Source: Gomphosphaeria aponina SAG 52.96 = DSM 107014 (GTDB taxonomy: Bacteria; Cyanobacteriota; Cyanobacteriia; Cyanobacteriales; Gomphosphaeriaceae). Taken from it: DNA of 40,475 nucleotides. The stretch is taken from positions 1 through 40,475 of the forward strand of contig JADQBC010000017.1 in NCBI GenBank assembly GCA_016903655.1, read 5' to 3'. Position 1 is the stretch's first letter. Each line of letters starts with the position of its first letter. A program made the translations under genes and the position numbers. Below the pieces are notes generated by a model. The model saw nothing but the letters and a program-made list of their open reading frames with translations, was not told where the DNA came from and ran no database searches. This document shows, in pieces, positions 33,320-40,475 of the stretch.

Positions 33320-34465
33320 ATGAAATATGCACTGGTTCACGAATGGCTAACCCCTTTCGCCACAGGAGGGTCAGAATTAGTAGTGCAAGAAATATTGCAA
33401 CATATTGAAGCCGACCTCTATGCTTTAATTGACTTTGAATCAGTAAACCCCCAAAGCTATCTATATAAACGCAACATTGGCACAACTTGGTTACAAAACT
33501 TTCCCAATGCCATCAAAGGTGTGCAGAAATACCTACCATTGCTTCCCCTAGCCATCGAACAACTAGATTTAAGAGAATATGACATAATTTTATCCTCCTC
33601 CCACGCAGTAGCCAAAGGAGTACTAACCAGTCCGCATCAGTTACATATATGCTATTGCCATACACCCATGCGCTACGCCTGGGACTTAACCTTTGATTAT
33701 CTCAATGGTAGTCCAGCAGGAAAAGGTTTAGCAGGAATAATCACCAGACATATCCTCCACCAGCTACGCCAGTGGGATGTAATTTCAGCCAACAGAGTTG
33801 ATTACTTCATCGCCAACTCCCAACATACCGCACAAAGAATTTGGCGTTGCTATCGCCGCCAAGCCGAAGTAATCTATCCCCCAGTCAAGATCGAGAGATT
33901 CCCCTTCACAGAGCAAAAAGAAAACTTTTATCTCACCGTATCTAGATTAGTGAGCTATAAAAAAGTAGAATTGATTGTAGAAGCATTTAATCAACTTGGA
34001 GAAGAGCTAGTCATAATTGGAGACGGGCCACAATTAAAACAGATACGCCAAATGGCACAACCCAACATCCAAGTATTAGGGGGACAGCCAGATCAAGTAG
34101 TAGAGGAGTATATGGCAAAAGCCAAAGCATTTGTATATGCAGCTTGTGAAGACTTCGGCATTGCCCTCGTAGAAGCACAAGCCTGTGGGACTCCAGTAAT
34201 TGCTTATGGAGCAGGAGGAGCAAAAGAAACCGTCAAAGATAGGTCGCAATTTCCAGAAAACGGCACAGGAATATTATATTTTCCCCAGACAGCAGCCGCC
34301 ATCGTCGCAGCAGTCAAACAATTTGCCCAAACAGAAAATCTGTTCATGGGAAAAAATTGTAGGCTACAGGCAGAGTTATTTAGCCCCAAAATCTTTCAGC
34401 AGCGATATTTAGAGTTCCTGAATCAGTGTATTTTTCAATGGCACAGCCGAACTTTTTCAGCCTAA
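33320..34465 (+). CDS. GT4-family glycosyltransferase
   Basis: The 381-residue enzyme has the GT-B fold. The N-terminal domain starts KYALVHEWLTPFATGGSE, and the C-terminal domain contains FYLTVSRLVSYKK, LVIIGDGPQLKQI and the donor-site EDFGIALVEAQACGTPVIAYGAGGA (E-x7-E motif of retaining GT4 transferases). It probably adds a sugar to a lipid-linked exopolysaccharide. It lies upstream of a polyprenyl-phosphate sugar transferase and gmd in the same direction, so these three form a polysaccharide group. Mannose or fucose chemistry is suggested by gmd but not shown. Confidence 0.92.
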   Translation: MKYALVHEWLTPFATGGSELVVQEILQHIEADLYALIDFESVNPQSYLYKRNIGTTWLQNFPNAIKGVQKYLPLLPLAIEQLDLREYDIILSSSHAVAKGVLTSPHQLHICYCHTPMRYAWDLTFDYLNGSPAGKGLAGIITRHILHQLRQWDVISANRVDYFIANSQHTAQRIWRCYRRQAEVIYPPVKIERFPFTEQKENFYLTVSRLVSYKKVELIVEAFNQLGEELVIIGDGPQLKQIRQMAQPNIQVLGGQPDQVVEEYMAKAKAFVYAACEDFGIALVEAQACGTPVIAYGAGGAKETVKDRSQFPENGTGILYFPQTAAAIVAAVKQFAQTENLFMGKNCRLQAELFSPKIFQQRYLEFLNQCIFQWHSRTFSA

Positions 34466-34551
34466 ATTTTGCTTTTTGTCCCTAGAATAGCCATCAATAG
34501 GATCAAATGGCTTTATGATCGTGAGTGTGTGGTGTGATGTGAAGGAGTAAG

Positions 34552-35280
34552 ATGACTGCCAATAGCGAATTTATCTCCGTCAAGCTTTTACAAGGCTTGA
34601 TCAGGCGAGGTTTCCAACCCTTACTTGTCAGCAAAAATCGGGATTTATCATTCCTTGCTCTCAACGGAGATTTTGCCAAAAGGGTGTTTGATGTTCTGTT
34701 TTCTTTATGTGTTTTAATTGTATTTTTACCGTTGTATCTCTTTTTAGCCACTTTAATTGCCATAAGTTCCCCAGGCCCGATTTTTTACATTCAAGAAAGG
34801 GTCGGGAAAAACTACCAGCGCTTTGGCTGTATCAAATTTAGAACAATGGTGAACAATGCTCACGAAATCTTAGAGTCCATGATCGCTGAGTGCCCAGAAA
34901 TGCGGCAAGAGTTTGAGGATAACTTTAAACTGAAAGATGACCCGCGAGTGACATTAATCGGGAAATTTTTGCGGCTTACCAGCCTAGATGAGTTTCCTCA
35001 ATTCTGGAACGTCTTAAAAGGAGATATGAGCGTAGTCGGCCCACGACCATTAATTCCTGATGAGTTGCCAAAATACGGGAAAAGCATAGATACAGTGCTA
35101 ACCATTCGACCAGGAATTACTGGTTTATGGCAAGTATCTGGACGCAATGACATCCCCTACCCCCAGCGAGTGAAAATAGACGTTTATTATGTTAATCGCC
35201 GCCATGGTTGGCTCGATCTGTGGGTGGTAATTAAAACCATTGGCGTGATTGTTTTTCCTCGCAACAATGGCGCTTATTAA
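34552..35280 (+). CDS. polyprenyl glycosylphosphotransferase (bacterial sugar transferase family)
   Basis: The 242-residue membrane enzyme has a single hydrophobic segment (about 47-70, VLFSLCVLIVFLPLYLFLAT) and the catalytic domain of the family: KRVFDVLFS, GPIFYIQERVG, FGCIKFRTM, TSLDEFPQFWNVLKGDMSVVGPRP and GITGLWQVSGR. It starts exopolysaccharide repeat units by transferring a sugar-1-phosphate to undecaprenyl phosphate. It is shorter than the WcaJ type, lacking the extra N-terminal membrane segments. AAGGAG stands before the ATG. It is followed by a rho-independent terminator. Confidence 0.92.
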   Translation: MTANSEFISVKLLQGLIRRGFQPLLVSKNRDLSFLALNGDFAKRVFDVLFSLCVLIVFLPLYLFLATLIAISSPGPIFYIQERVGKNYQRFGCIKFRTMVNNAHEILESMIAECPEMRQEFEDNFKLKDDPRVTLIGKFLRLTSLDEFPQFWNVLKGDMSVVGPRPLIPDELPKYGKSIDTVLTIRPGITGLWQVSGRNDIPYPQRVKIDVYYVNRRHGWLDLWVVIKTIGVIVFPRNNGAY

Positions 35281-35299
35281 TCTCCTAGTCTCAGTAAAA

Positions 35300-35324
35300 A
35301 AAGCCTGCTGTTTGAGCAGGCTTT
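35300..35324 (+). terminator. rho-independent terminator
   Basis: AAAGCCTGCT (35300-35309) pairs perfectly with AGCAGGCTTT (35315-35324) around a 5-base loop. The stem ends in TTT and is followed by CTAATTT. It lies 20 bases after the sugar-transferase stop and separates it from gmd. Confidence 0.75.
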
Positions 35325-35388
35325 CTAATTTATGCTAAAATGTGAGTTTTAATCTAAGATTATTTGTAATCTAACAAAAACATCAAAC

Positions 35389-36453
35389 ATGACTGAACGC
35401 AAACGAGCTTTAATAACGGGGATTACTGGACAGGATGGTTCATATTTAAGTGAATTATTATTAGACAAAGGCTATGAAGTGCATGGCATAATTAGACGAA
35501 CTTCTACATTTAATACAGATAGACTAGACCATATATATATAGATCCCCACAGTGAAAAAGCCAGATTATTTCTCCACTACGGTGACTTAACTGATGGAAC
35601 CACCATCCGCCGCATTTTAGAAGAAGTGCAGCCAGTGGAAATTTATAATTTAGGCGCACAATCCCATGTAAGAGTAAGTTTTGATTCCCCAGAATATACA
35701 GTGGATACTGTAGCCATGGGAACTTTACGCTTGCTAGAAGCAATTCGGGATTATCAAAGACGTACAGGCATAGAAGTGCGGTTTTATCAAGCAGGTTCCT
35801 CAGAAATGTTCGGTCTAGTTCAGGAAGTACCACAAAAAGAAACAACACCATTCTATCCTCGCAGTCCCTATGCCTGTGCTAAGGTTTATGCTCACTGGCA
35901 AACCATTAACTATAGAGAATCTTACGGGTTGTTTGCCTGTAATGGAATACTCTTTAACCATGAATCCCCAAGAAGAGGTGAAACTTTTGTTACCAGAAAA
36001 ATTACCAGGGCTTTGGCTCGCATTGTGGATGGCAAACAGGATAAACTTTATTTGGGCAATCTGGATGCTAAACGGGACTGGGGCTATGCCAAAGACTATG
36101 TTCAGGCTATGTGGCTCATGCTGCAACAAGAAGAGCCAGATGATTACGTTGTAGCAACAGGTGAAACTCACTCAGTGAAAGAATTTCTCGATATAGCTTT
36201 TAGTTATGTCCATCTGAATTGGCAAGACTATGTGGCATTCGATGAGCGCTATATTCGCCCCGCAGAAGTGGATTTACTTATTGGTAGTCCAGCAAAAGCT
36301 CAAGCTAAGTTGGGCTGGCAACCTTCTGTTACTTTTGAAGAGTTAGTCGCCCTCATGGTAGAAGCAGACTTAGCCGCATTGGGGATTACTCCCCCAGCTG
36401 ACTCAAAATTAAAGCATTTTCAAGATCGAGTTTTAGCTCGTAATCATATCTAA
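35389..36453 (+). CDS. gmd: GDP-mannose 4,6-dehydratase
   Basis: Gmd converts GDP-D-mannose to GDP-4-keto-6-deoxy-D-mannose, the first step to GDP-fucose or GDP-rhamnose. The 354-residue protein is an extended short-chain dehydrogenase with the NADP-binding [10 protein letters not shown] (G10-x2-G13-x2-G16) and the catalytic pair Y161 and K165 (SPYACAK), preceded by the SSEMFG triad region. [20 protein letters not shown] and [10 protein letters not shown] are typical of Gmd. No fucose synthase (fcl) follows in the window. Confidence 0.95.
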   Translation: MTERKRALITGITGQDGSYLSELLLDKGYEVHGIIRRTSTFNTDRLDHIYIDPHSEKARLFLHYGDLTDGTTIRRILEEVQPVEIYNLGAQSHVRVSFDSPEYTVDTVAMGTLRLLEAIRDYQRRTGIEVRFYQAGSSEMFGLVQEVPQKETTPFYPRSPYACAKVYAHWQTINYRESYGLFACNGILFNHESPRRGETFVTRKITRALARIVDGKQDKLYLGNLDAKRDWGYAKDYVQAMWLMLQQEEPDDYVVATGETHSVKEFLDIAFSYVHLNWQDYVAFDERYIRPAEVDLLIGSPAKAQAKLGWQPSVTFEELVALMVEADLAALGITPPADSKLKHFQDRVLARNHI

Positions 36454-36540
36454 ATTAGAGCGATAACAAGCAGGGGCAATGAATAACCAATCATAGAACT
36501 GTTAAAATCAAAAAAGTGAAGCATTAGAGCAGGGGAATTT

Positions 36541-36906
36541 ATGGGGCTGAACGTTGTTAATTTAGTCGGTCGTGCAGGCAAAGATCCAGAAATCAGATAT
36601 TTTGAATCAGGTACGGTATTGTGTACTGTGACAATGGCAGTAAATCGCCCAACCAGTAAAAGTGATGAACCTGACTGGTTTAGTTTGGAATTTTGGGGAA
36701 AAACAGCAGAAATAGCATCAAATTACGTGAAAAAAGGGAGCTTGATCGGCGTAAAAGGTTCATTGAAGATAGAAACTTGGAGCGATCGCAACACTGGAGC
36801 AACTCGCTCAAAACCAGTAATTAGAGTAGAGCGCCTGGACTTACTCGGGAGCAAGCGGGACAACGACTCTAGTATGATGAGCAATTACGATAAGTCAGAA
36901 TTTTAA
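36541..36906 (+). CDS. ssb: single-stranded DNA-binding protein
   Basis: The 121-residue protein begins MGLNVVNLVGRAGKDPEIRYFESG and has an OB-fold with the family's aromatic and basic residues (PDWFSLEFWGKTAEIASNYVKKGSLIGVKGSLK). The C-terminus (SMMSNYDKSEF) is short and only weakly acidic, ending in Phe, unlike the DDDIPF tail of many bacteria; short SSBs are usual in cyanobacteria. It binds ssDNA during replication and repair. AGGGGA lies before the ATG. Confidence 0.93.
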   Translation: MGLNVVNLVGRAGKDPEIRYFESGTVLCTVTMAVNRPTSKSDEPDWFSLEFWGKTAEIASNYVKKGSLIGVKGSLKIETWSDRNTGATRSKPVIRVERLDLLGSKRDNDSSMMSNYDKSEF

Positions 36907-36953
36907 ACACAAAATTCTGACTAGACAGTAAAAAGGTAATCACAAAGAGAATT

Positions 36954-36995
36954 TTACTAAATAATGCTTTGGGCTGTTTAAGCATTATTTAGTAA
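36954..36995. repeat. perfect 16-bp hairpin after ssb
   Basis: TTACTAAATAATGCTT (36954-36969) is an exact inverted copy of the block 36980-36995, with a 10-base loop (TGGGCTGTTT). It lies 48 bases after the ssb stop. There is no T-run after it, so it may be a terminator assisted by other factors or a repeat element. Confidence 0.75.
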
Positions 36996-37163
36996 GCACA
37001 GATATCATTAGCTAAAGCAAGAAACCCAGAACTTATACACAAAGAAATAAAAAGAAAGACCCCAAGTTGAGCTAAAAAGGGTTTATTATGAATCAGAAAA
37101 TAACTGTTATTCAACAAGATAACTCCAGTAAAATTGTAGCAGGTTTAATAATATAAAACTGAC

Positions 37164-39167
37164 ATGGCTAACGTACAAAAACAAGGTCTAGAATTTCGCG
37201 TAAATACCACAACAGAAGAAAGACAACAAAATCCAGCAATTACAAGCTTAACAAATGGTGATTTTGTCGTAACTTGGGAATCTGTATTTGAGGATAGAGG
37301 TTGGGAAATATTTGGTAAACGCTATGACTCTAATGGAAACTCAGTGGGTGAGGAATTTATAGTTAATACAACCCCAGACGGCCCTCAGTTGAGTTCATCG
37401 GTGAGTGATTTGACAGGTGGGGGGTTCGTAGTAACTTGGCGTTCTTTCGGACAAGATGGTAGCGATGATGGAGTTTTTGCCAGGGTATATGATGCCGACG
37501 GTGAACCACAAGGAGAAGAATTTCAGATCAACACCACAACCAATGATGATCAGTGGCAAGCCAAAGTAACGGGATTGAAAGACGGAGGATTCGTAATAAC
37601 TTGGCAATCCAACGGTCAAGATGGTAGCGGATCGGGAATCTATCGTCGCCGCTATAACTCAGATGGTCAACCAGTAGCAGAAGAAATTCAGGTAAATATA
37701 ACAACAGAGCAGGATCAGGTACTTCCTGTAATCAGCGATTTAGCAAATGGAGGTTTTGTTGTAACCTGGGATTCTGATGGTCAAGATGGTAGTGACATGG
37801 GGGTGTATGGACAAGTATACGCAGCCAATGGATCCCGTGTAGGAGGGGAATTTAGAGTTAACACAACCACCGATGGTTCTCAAAGTAACTCATCAGTCAC
37901 AGATTTGGCAGATGGAGGGTTCGTAGTAAGTTGGCAGTCACCCCAAGATGGTGAAGGAACAGGGATATATGCCCAGCGTTATGATGCCAATAATCAAAAA
38001 GTGGGATCAGAATTTAGAGTTAATTCCACCATCGAAGGTCCTCAAACAAATGCCCAGATCGCAAAAACCACAGATGGAGGTTTTGTTGTAACTTGGCAGT
38101 CAATAAATGTAGATGAAGGCGACTCGAACATCTTCGGACAAGCTTATGACGCAAATGGGAATCCACTGGGGGGAGAATTTCAGGTAAATACCACAACAGA
38201 GGAAAATCAGTGGGCACCTGCTGTAGTAGGCTTGCCAAATGAAGGGTTTGCGATCGCTTGGCAATCTCTACAAGCAGGGGATAATGATTGGGACATCTAT
38301 GGTCAGCGTTTTGCTAGGCTTGAAAACACCACAGGGGAGTTATCACCTGCTGTAGGCTTTGATGTAATAACAGAACCTCAAGCAGCAGGAAATGATGTTG
38401 ATGTCAAGTTTGCAGTAAAAAATACAGCAGCTAATGGCGTTGGGTTCTTTGATGTGGATTTCTACATCTCCGCCAATGACTGGATCTCAGAAAATGACTT
38501 GTTTCTAAAGAGTTATACTATTGAAAGTCTAGGAGGAAATAGTACAGTAGAAGAGCAAACAACCCTGAATTTACCAGGTGCAGGAGATCCATTCTGGCAG
38601 ATAGGAGATGGAACTTATTATATCGGCATGATTGTGGATGGGAAAAACACTGTCACCGAGACGAATGAAGATGATAATAGCAATCAAGGGAAGTTTTTCT
38701 CATTCGATGATGTATTGATAGAAAATACAGCACCATCAGATTTAGCTCCTCAAGAGTTTGGTTTCGATGTGGTTAATGAACCTTCATCTTATGAAGCAGG
38801 TTCTAATATTGATGTCCTGTTTACTGTCCAAAATACAGATGTAGGCAATGTGGGACCCTTTGATGTGGATTTTTATATCTCTAACAATGATTGGATCTCA
38901 GAAGATGACAACCTCTTGGGAAGTTATACTGTTGATGGTTTAACAGGCAATAACACCTTTAGTGATACCACTAGCTTGGCTTTACCTGGTTTAGGCGATT
39001 CCTTTTGGAGCGCAGGGAGTGGCACTTACTATGTTGGGATGATTATTGATGGGAAAAACACTTTAATTGAGACAAATGAAGGGAATAATGTAAACTTCGG
39101 TTATTTTGATAGTGCAGATAAGGGGAAGTTTACAGGCTGGGATGATATCAACGTCACACTCGTTTAG
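37164..39167 (+). CDS. beta-repeat and CARDB protein, probably surface-exposed
   Basis: The 667-residue protein has no signal peptide. Residues about 8-385 contain seven repeats of roughly 53 residues, each with EFxVNTTT, GGFVVTWQS, and a turn rich in D/G (QDGSDxGVYGQ) before a YDxxG motif; this resembles the repeats of large cyanobacterial adhesins. Two CARDB domains follow (about 395-510 and 535-645), recognised by VDVKFAVKNTAANGVGFFDVDFYIS and DGTYYIGMIVDGKNTVTETNEDDN. CARDB modules usually occur in cell-surface proteins. There is no RTX motif, so the secretion route is unclear. A terminator follows. The gene is preceded by a short frame at 37088 (22 codons) that is probably not translated. 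Confidence 0.75.
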   Translation: MANVQKQGLEFRVNTTTEERQQNPAITSLTNGDFVVTWESVFEDRGWEIFGKRYDSNGNSVGEEFIVNTTPDGPQLSSSVSDLTGGGFVVTWRSFGQDGSDDGVFARVYDADGEPQGEEFQINTTTNDDQWQAKVTGLKDGGFVITWQSNGQDGSGSGIYRRRYNSDGQPVAEEIQVNITTEQDQVLPVISDLANGGFVVTWDSDGQDGSDMGVYGQVYAANGSRVGGEFRVNTTTDGSQSNSSVTDLADGGFVVSWQSPQDGEGTGIYAQRYDANNQKVGSEFRVNSTIEGPQTNAQIAKTTDGGFVVTWQSINVDEGDSNIFGQAYDANGNPLGGEFQVNTTTEENQWAPAVVGLPNEGFAIAWQSLQAGDNDWDIYGQRFARLENTTGELSPAVGFDVITEPQAAGNDVDVKFAVKNTAANGVGFFDVDFYISANDWISENDLFLKSYTIESLGGNSTVEEQTTLNLPGAGDPFWQIGDGTYYIGMIVDGKNTVTETNEDDNSNQGKFFSFDDVLIENTAPSDLAPQEFGFDVVNEPSSYEAGSNIDVLFTVQNTDVGNVGPFDVDFYISNNDWISEDDNLLGSYTVDGLTGNNTFSDTTSLALPGLGDSFWSAGSGTYYVGMIIDGKNTLIETNEGNNVNFGYFDSADKGKFTGWDDINVTLV

Positions 39168-39233
39168 GGCAGAATTTTTGGACTGCAAAAAAAAAAGCAA
39201 CCCATAAATAACATTGGCTGGGCATTTAAGTGG

Positions 39234-39256
39234 GGGTTTGGTTTCCAAACCCTTTT
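39234..39256 (+). terminator. rho-independent terminator
   Basis: GGGTTTGG (39234-39241) pairs perfectly with CCAAACCC (39245-39252) around TTT, followed by TTTT. It lies 66 bases after the stop of the CARDB gene. The rest of 39168-39321 shows no gene. Confidence 0.7.
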
Positions 39257-39321
39257 GGATGGATTGCTAAGTTAACTAGCAAAAATACAAAAAAAAATCA
39301 ATAAAATTAACTATCCCAACT

Positions 39322-39735
39322 ATGTTAGGTACATTTCAAAAAAGTCTTCTCCGTATCGAAATCAAAGCATCGGCAAGTCTGCTGCATGAGTGCTTACTCG
39401 ATAGCAGCAAATTAACTCAGTGGCTTTGGTGGCAACGTATTTCTCGGGGAATACCAGAAAAACTGCATTCAGGATTAAGTTTTACGAGCTATATCGGCCC
39501 TGTAGCCATTGAACATCAGGTAGAAATGGCAACAGATAACTGTTTGCGAATGCTGCTGAGTAAAGGAATTGATGGTTATCATGAATGGTACTGGGGGGAA
39601 GGCTGGATCCAGTCTCGTCTCGAAGGGATCTCCCTCCTCCCCTTGAATTTAGGTCAAACCCTCAGTTTGTTAAGTTTGCGGGAATTTGTGACAACTCAAG
39701 GAAATGGTAGCCAGTCAGAAGCAGTTGAGGTTTAA
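39322..39735 (+). CDS. SRPBCC-fold protein, function unknown
   Basis: The 137-residue protein has the START/Bet v 1-like (SRPBCC) pattern: an opening strand RIEIKASASLLHECLLDSSKLTQWLWW, a middle with SFTSYIGPVAIEHQVEM, and the end LPLNLGQTLSLLSLREF. Such proteins bind hydrophobic ligands in a deep cavity. Ligand and role cannot be inferred. The stop codon is one base away from that of the convergent ruvA. Confidence 0.65.
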   Translation: MLGTFQKSLLRIEIKASASLLHECLLDSSKLTQWLWWQRISRGIPEKLHSGLSFTSYIGPVAIEHQVEMATDNCLRMLLSKGIDGYHEWYWGEGWIQSRLEGISLLPLNLGQTLSLLSLREFVTTQGNGSQSEAVEV

Positions 39736-39736
39736 T

Positions 39737-40211
39737 TTAGGTACTTAAATAAGCGATCGCCTTTTTCAACCATTCTTCCACATTGGGATTTTTGAGCATT
39801 TGATTATCCTGGGAGAGAAGGGAAATTGCTTGCTCAATCTCTGCTTTAGTATATCCTAATGCAGCCAAAGTAACTTCTAGTTCGGCGAGAATTTCAGTAG
39901 GAACAGCAAGAGCAGAAGATATACTACCTCCTGGGGTAAGTCGCCATTGATCTAATTTAGATTTTAATTCCAGGACGAGACGTTCAGCAGTTTTTTTGCC
40001 CACTCCTGGAGTTTTAGTTAAAGCGTTGATATTGCTAGTAGCGATCGCCGCCACTAAATCCTCAAAACCCAAAGTATCAATAAGGGCGACGGCGCTTGTA
40101 GCCCCTATGCCACTTACACTGATTAACCCGCGAAATAAATCCCTTTCTGCTGCGGTAGCGAAACCATAGAGAAATTGTTGATCTTCTCGAATTTGTTGGT
40201 GGGTAAATACC
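39737..40211 (-). CDS. ruvA: Holliday junction helicase subunit RuvA, 3' exon (interrupted by group II intron)
   Basis: RuvA forms tetramers that bind Holliday junctions and guide RuvB in branch migration. Visible here are 157 codons starting VFTHQQIREDQQFLYGF, which in intact RuvA lies about 50-55 residues from the start, in the OB-fold domain. The helix-hairpin-helix motifs (LISVSGIGATSAVALI and LTKTPGVGKKTAERLV) and C-terminal domain III (EVTLAALGYTKAEIEQAI) are complete. The upstream bases are not RuvA sequence but the 3' end of a group II intron, so the first exon lies beyond the window. The exon begins with one base of a split codon. An ATG-initiated ORF to 40234 would be an artefact of intron sequence. 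Function depends on splicing. Confidence 0.9.
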
Positions 40212-40217
40212 ATTAAA

Positions 40218-40475
40218 CTAAGCCAGAGAGTCACCTCTCTGACTCGTCTTCAAAACCGTGCGTGATACTTTCGCATCACACGGCTTCTCTCTGATACGTC
40301 CCTTTACACGGGTACAATTCAAACTACCATCTCTGGCTGTCTTATCATCATGGCAATGTCTATGGAGAAGTTGTAAGTTAGAGTAAGTATCCTTACCGCC
40401 TTTAACCTTCGGTATTATATGGTCAACTTCCATTAAATCCCCATCTCTGAATGTGAGTCCGCAATGTGCGCATTT
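40218..40475 (-). CDS. group II intron-encoded protein, C-terminal HNH endonuclease domain (partial)
   Basis: The visible 85 codons begin KCAHCGLTFRDGDLMEVDHI, a zinc-finger CxxC followed by the HNH motif (EVDHIIPK), and then YSNLQLLHRHCHDDKTA with the closing N and H. This is the endonuclease domain at the end of many group II intron maturases, which cuts the target strand during retrohoming. The reading frame does not end before domain V; it runs through domains V and VI to a TAG at 40218-40220, so the last ~35 residues are encoded by the catalytic RNA. The reverse-transcriptase part is outside the window. Confidence 0.88.
   Translation of the reverse strand, partial: KCAHCGLTFRDGDLMEVDHIIPKVKGGKDTYSNLQLLHRHCHDDKTARDGSLNCTRVKGRIREKPCDAKVSRTVLKTSQRGDSLA
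40253..40286 (-). ncRNA. group II intron domain V
   Basis: The 34-base hairpin reads 5'-AAGCCGTG-TGATGC-GAAA-GTATCA-CG-CACGGTTT. It has the AGC catalytic triad, a GAAA tetraloop (40269-40272), an 8-bp lower stem and a two-base CG bulge, all hallmarks of domain V. Confidence 0.93.

Larger units (their letters stand above)
40212..40475 (-). mobile_element. group II intron, 3' part (cut by window edge)
   Basis: A ribozyme that splices itself from the ruvA transcript. Visible are the C-terminus of its maturase, domain V at 40253-40286 and domain VI (stem GAGTCAGAGAG/CTCTCTGGCTT with a GTGA loop, about 40218-40245), ending ...TTTAAT at 40212. The 3' boundary is set by the typical AY end and by the RuvA match resuming at 40211. 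The HNH maturase suggests a chloroplast-like class. Confidence 0.9.

Noticed and set aside
37088-37156. 22-codon ORF (MNQKITVIQQDNSSKIVAGLII) upstream of the CARDB gene
   Set aside because: No ribosome site, no homology I can name; it could be a leader but there is no support.
40212-40234. MTLWLSLM as the N-terminus of a shorter RuvA
   Set aside because: These codons belong to intron domain VI; intact RuvA has about 50 further N-terminal residues of OB-fold.

Overview
The window looks like a cyanobacterial chromosome segment. It is AT-rich, the HIP1 octamer GCGATCGC recurs throughout, and many genes belong to cyanobacterial families (DUF751, DUF3134, DUF4327, DUF3153, fibrillin/PAP, ClpB1). 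The clearest marker is a DnaE N-half that ends in a split-intein N-fragment at the canonical KFAEY/C junction. No rRNA, tRNA or CRISPR array was seen. The exact genus cannot be fixed from the sequence; a filamentous or colonial, repeat-rich cyanobacterium fits best.

Left edge (1-1.7 kb): a decayed defence and mobile-element zone. It holds the C-terminus of an IS630-type transposase, a HEPN(Swt1-like)-RNase III fusion that stops in mid-domain next to the IS end, a 51-codon XRE/HigA-like remnant just upstream of it, a RelE-type toxin gene broken by a stop codon, and its intact antitoxin. Next come clpB1 (1.9-4.5 kb) and small cyanobacterial genes: a PD-(D/E)XK-like protein, a 2TM protein, a secreted protein, an M50-CBS protease and a TauE/SafE exporter.

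9-17 kb is mostly housekeeping: DUF751-rbfA-GH3, two DUF4327 paralogues, a CDF metal transporter, mraY, DUF3134 and a fibrillin. 17.1-20.1 kb is a 1008-residue protein that I cannot assign; its C-terminal third could be an RNase H-like/PIWI-like fold (hypothesis). 20.8-23.6 kb encodes a large type I-secreted protein (FG-GAP, Calx-beta and RTX), flanked by two copies of a repeat element. 23.7-27.1 kb has an M42 peptidase, a DUF3153 lipoprotein and a grxC-gshB operon. 27.5-30.8 kb has dnaE-N and tsaB, separated only by a heptanucleotide repeat tract. Then come an unusual membrane-anchored receiver protein, a vWA protein, an exopolysaccharide group (GT4, sugar transferase, gmd), ssb, a beta-repeat/CARDB adhesin-like protein and an SRPBCC protein. 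At the right edge ruvA is interrupted by a group II intron whose domain V, domain VI and HNH-tailed maturase C-terminus are visible.

The window is dense in small repeats. These include five copies of a TA-flanked MITE with AGTAATTAG-type ends, a MITE with a perfect 8-bp target duplication, an 89-bp inverted-repeat element, heptamer tracts (AACCATC, AGTAGGG) that supply start or stop codons of four genes, and several long perfect hairpins. The most notable items are the uncharacterised 1008-aa protein, the HEPN-RNase III fusion, the intron-split ruvA, and the split intein whose tail is made of repeat DNA.
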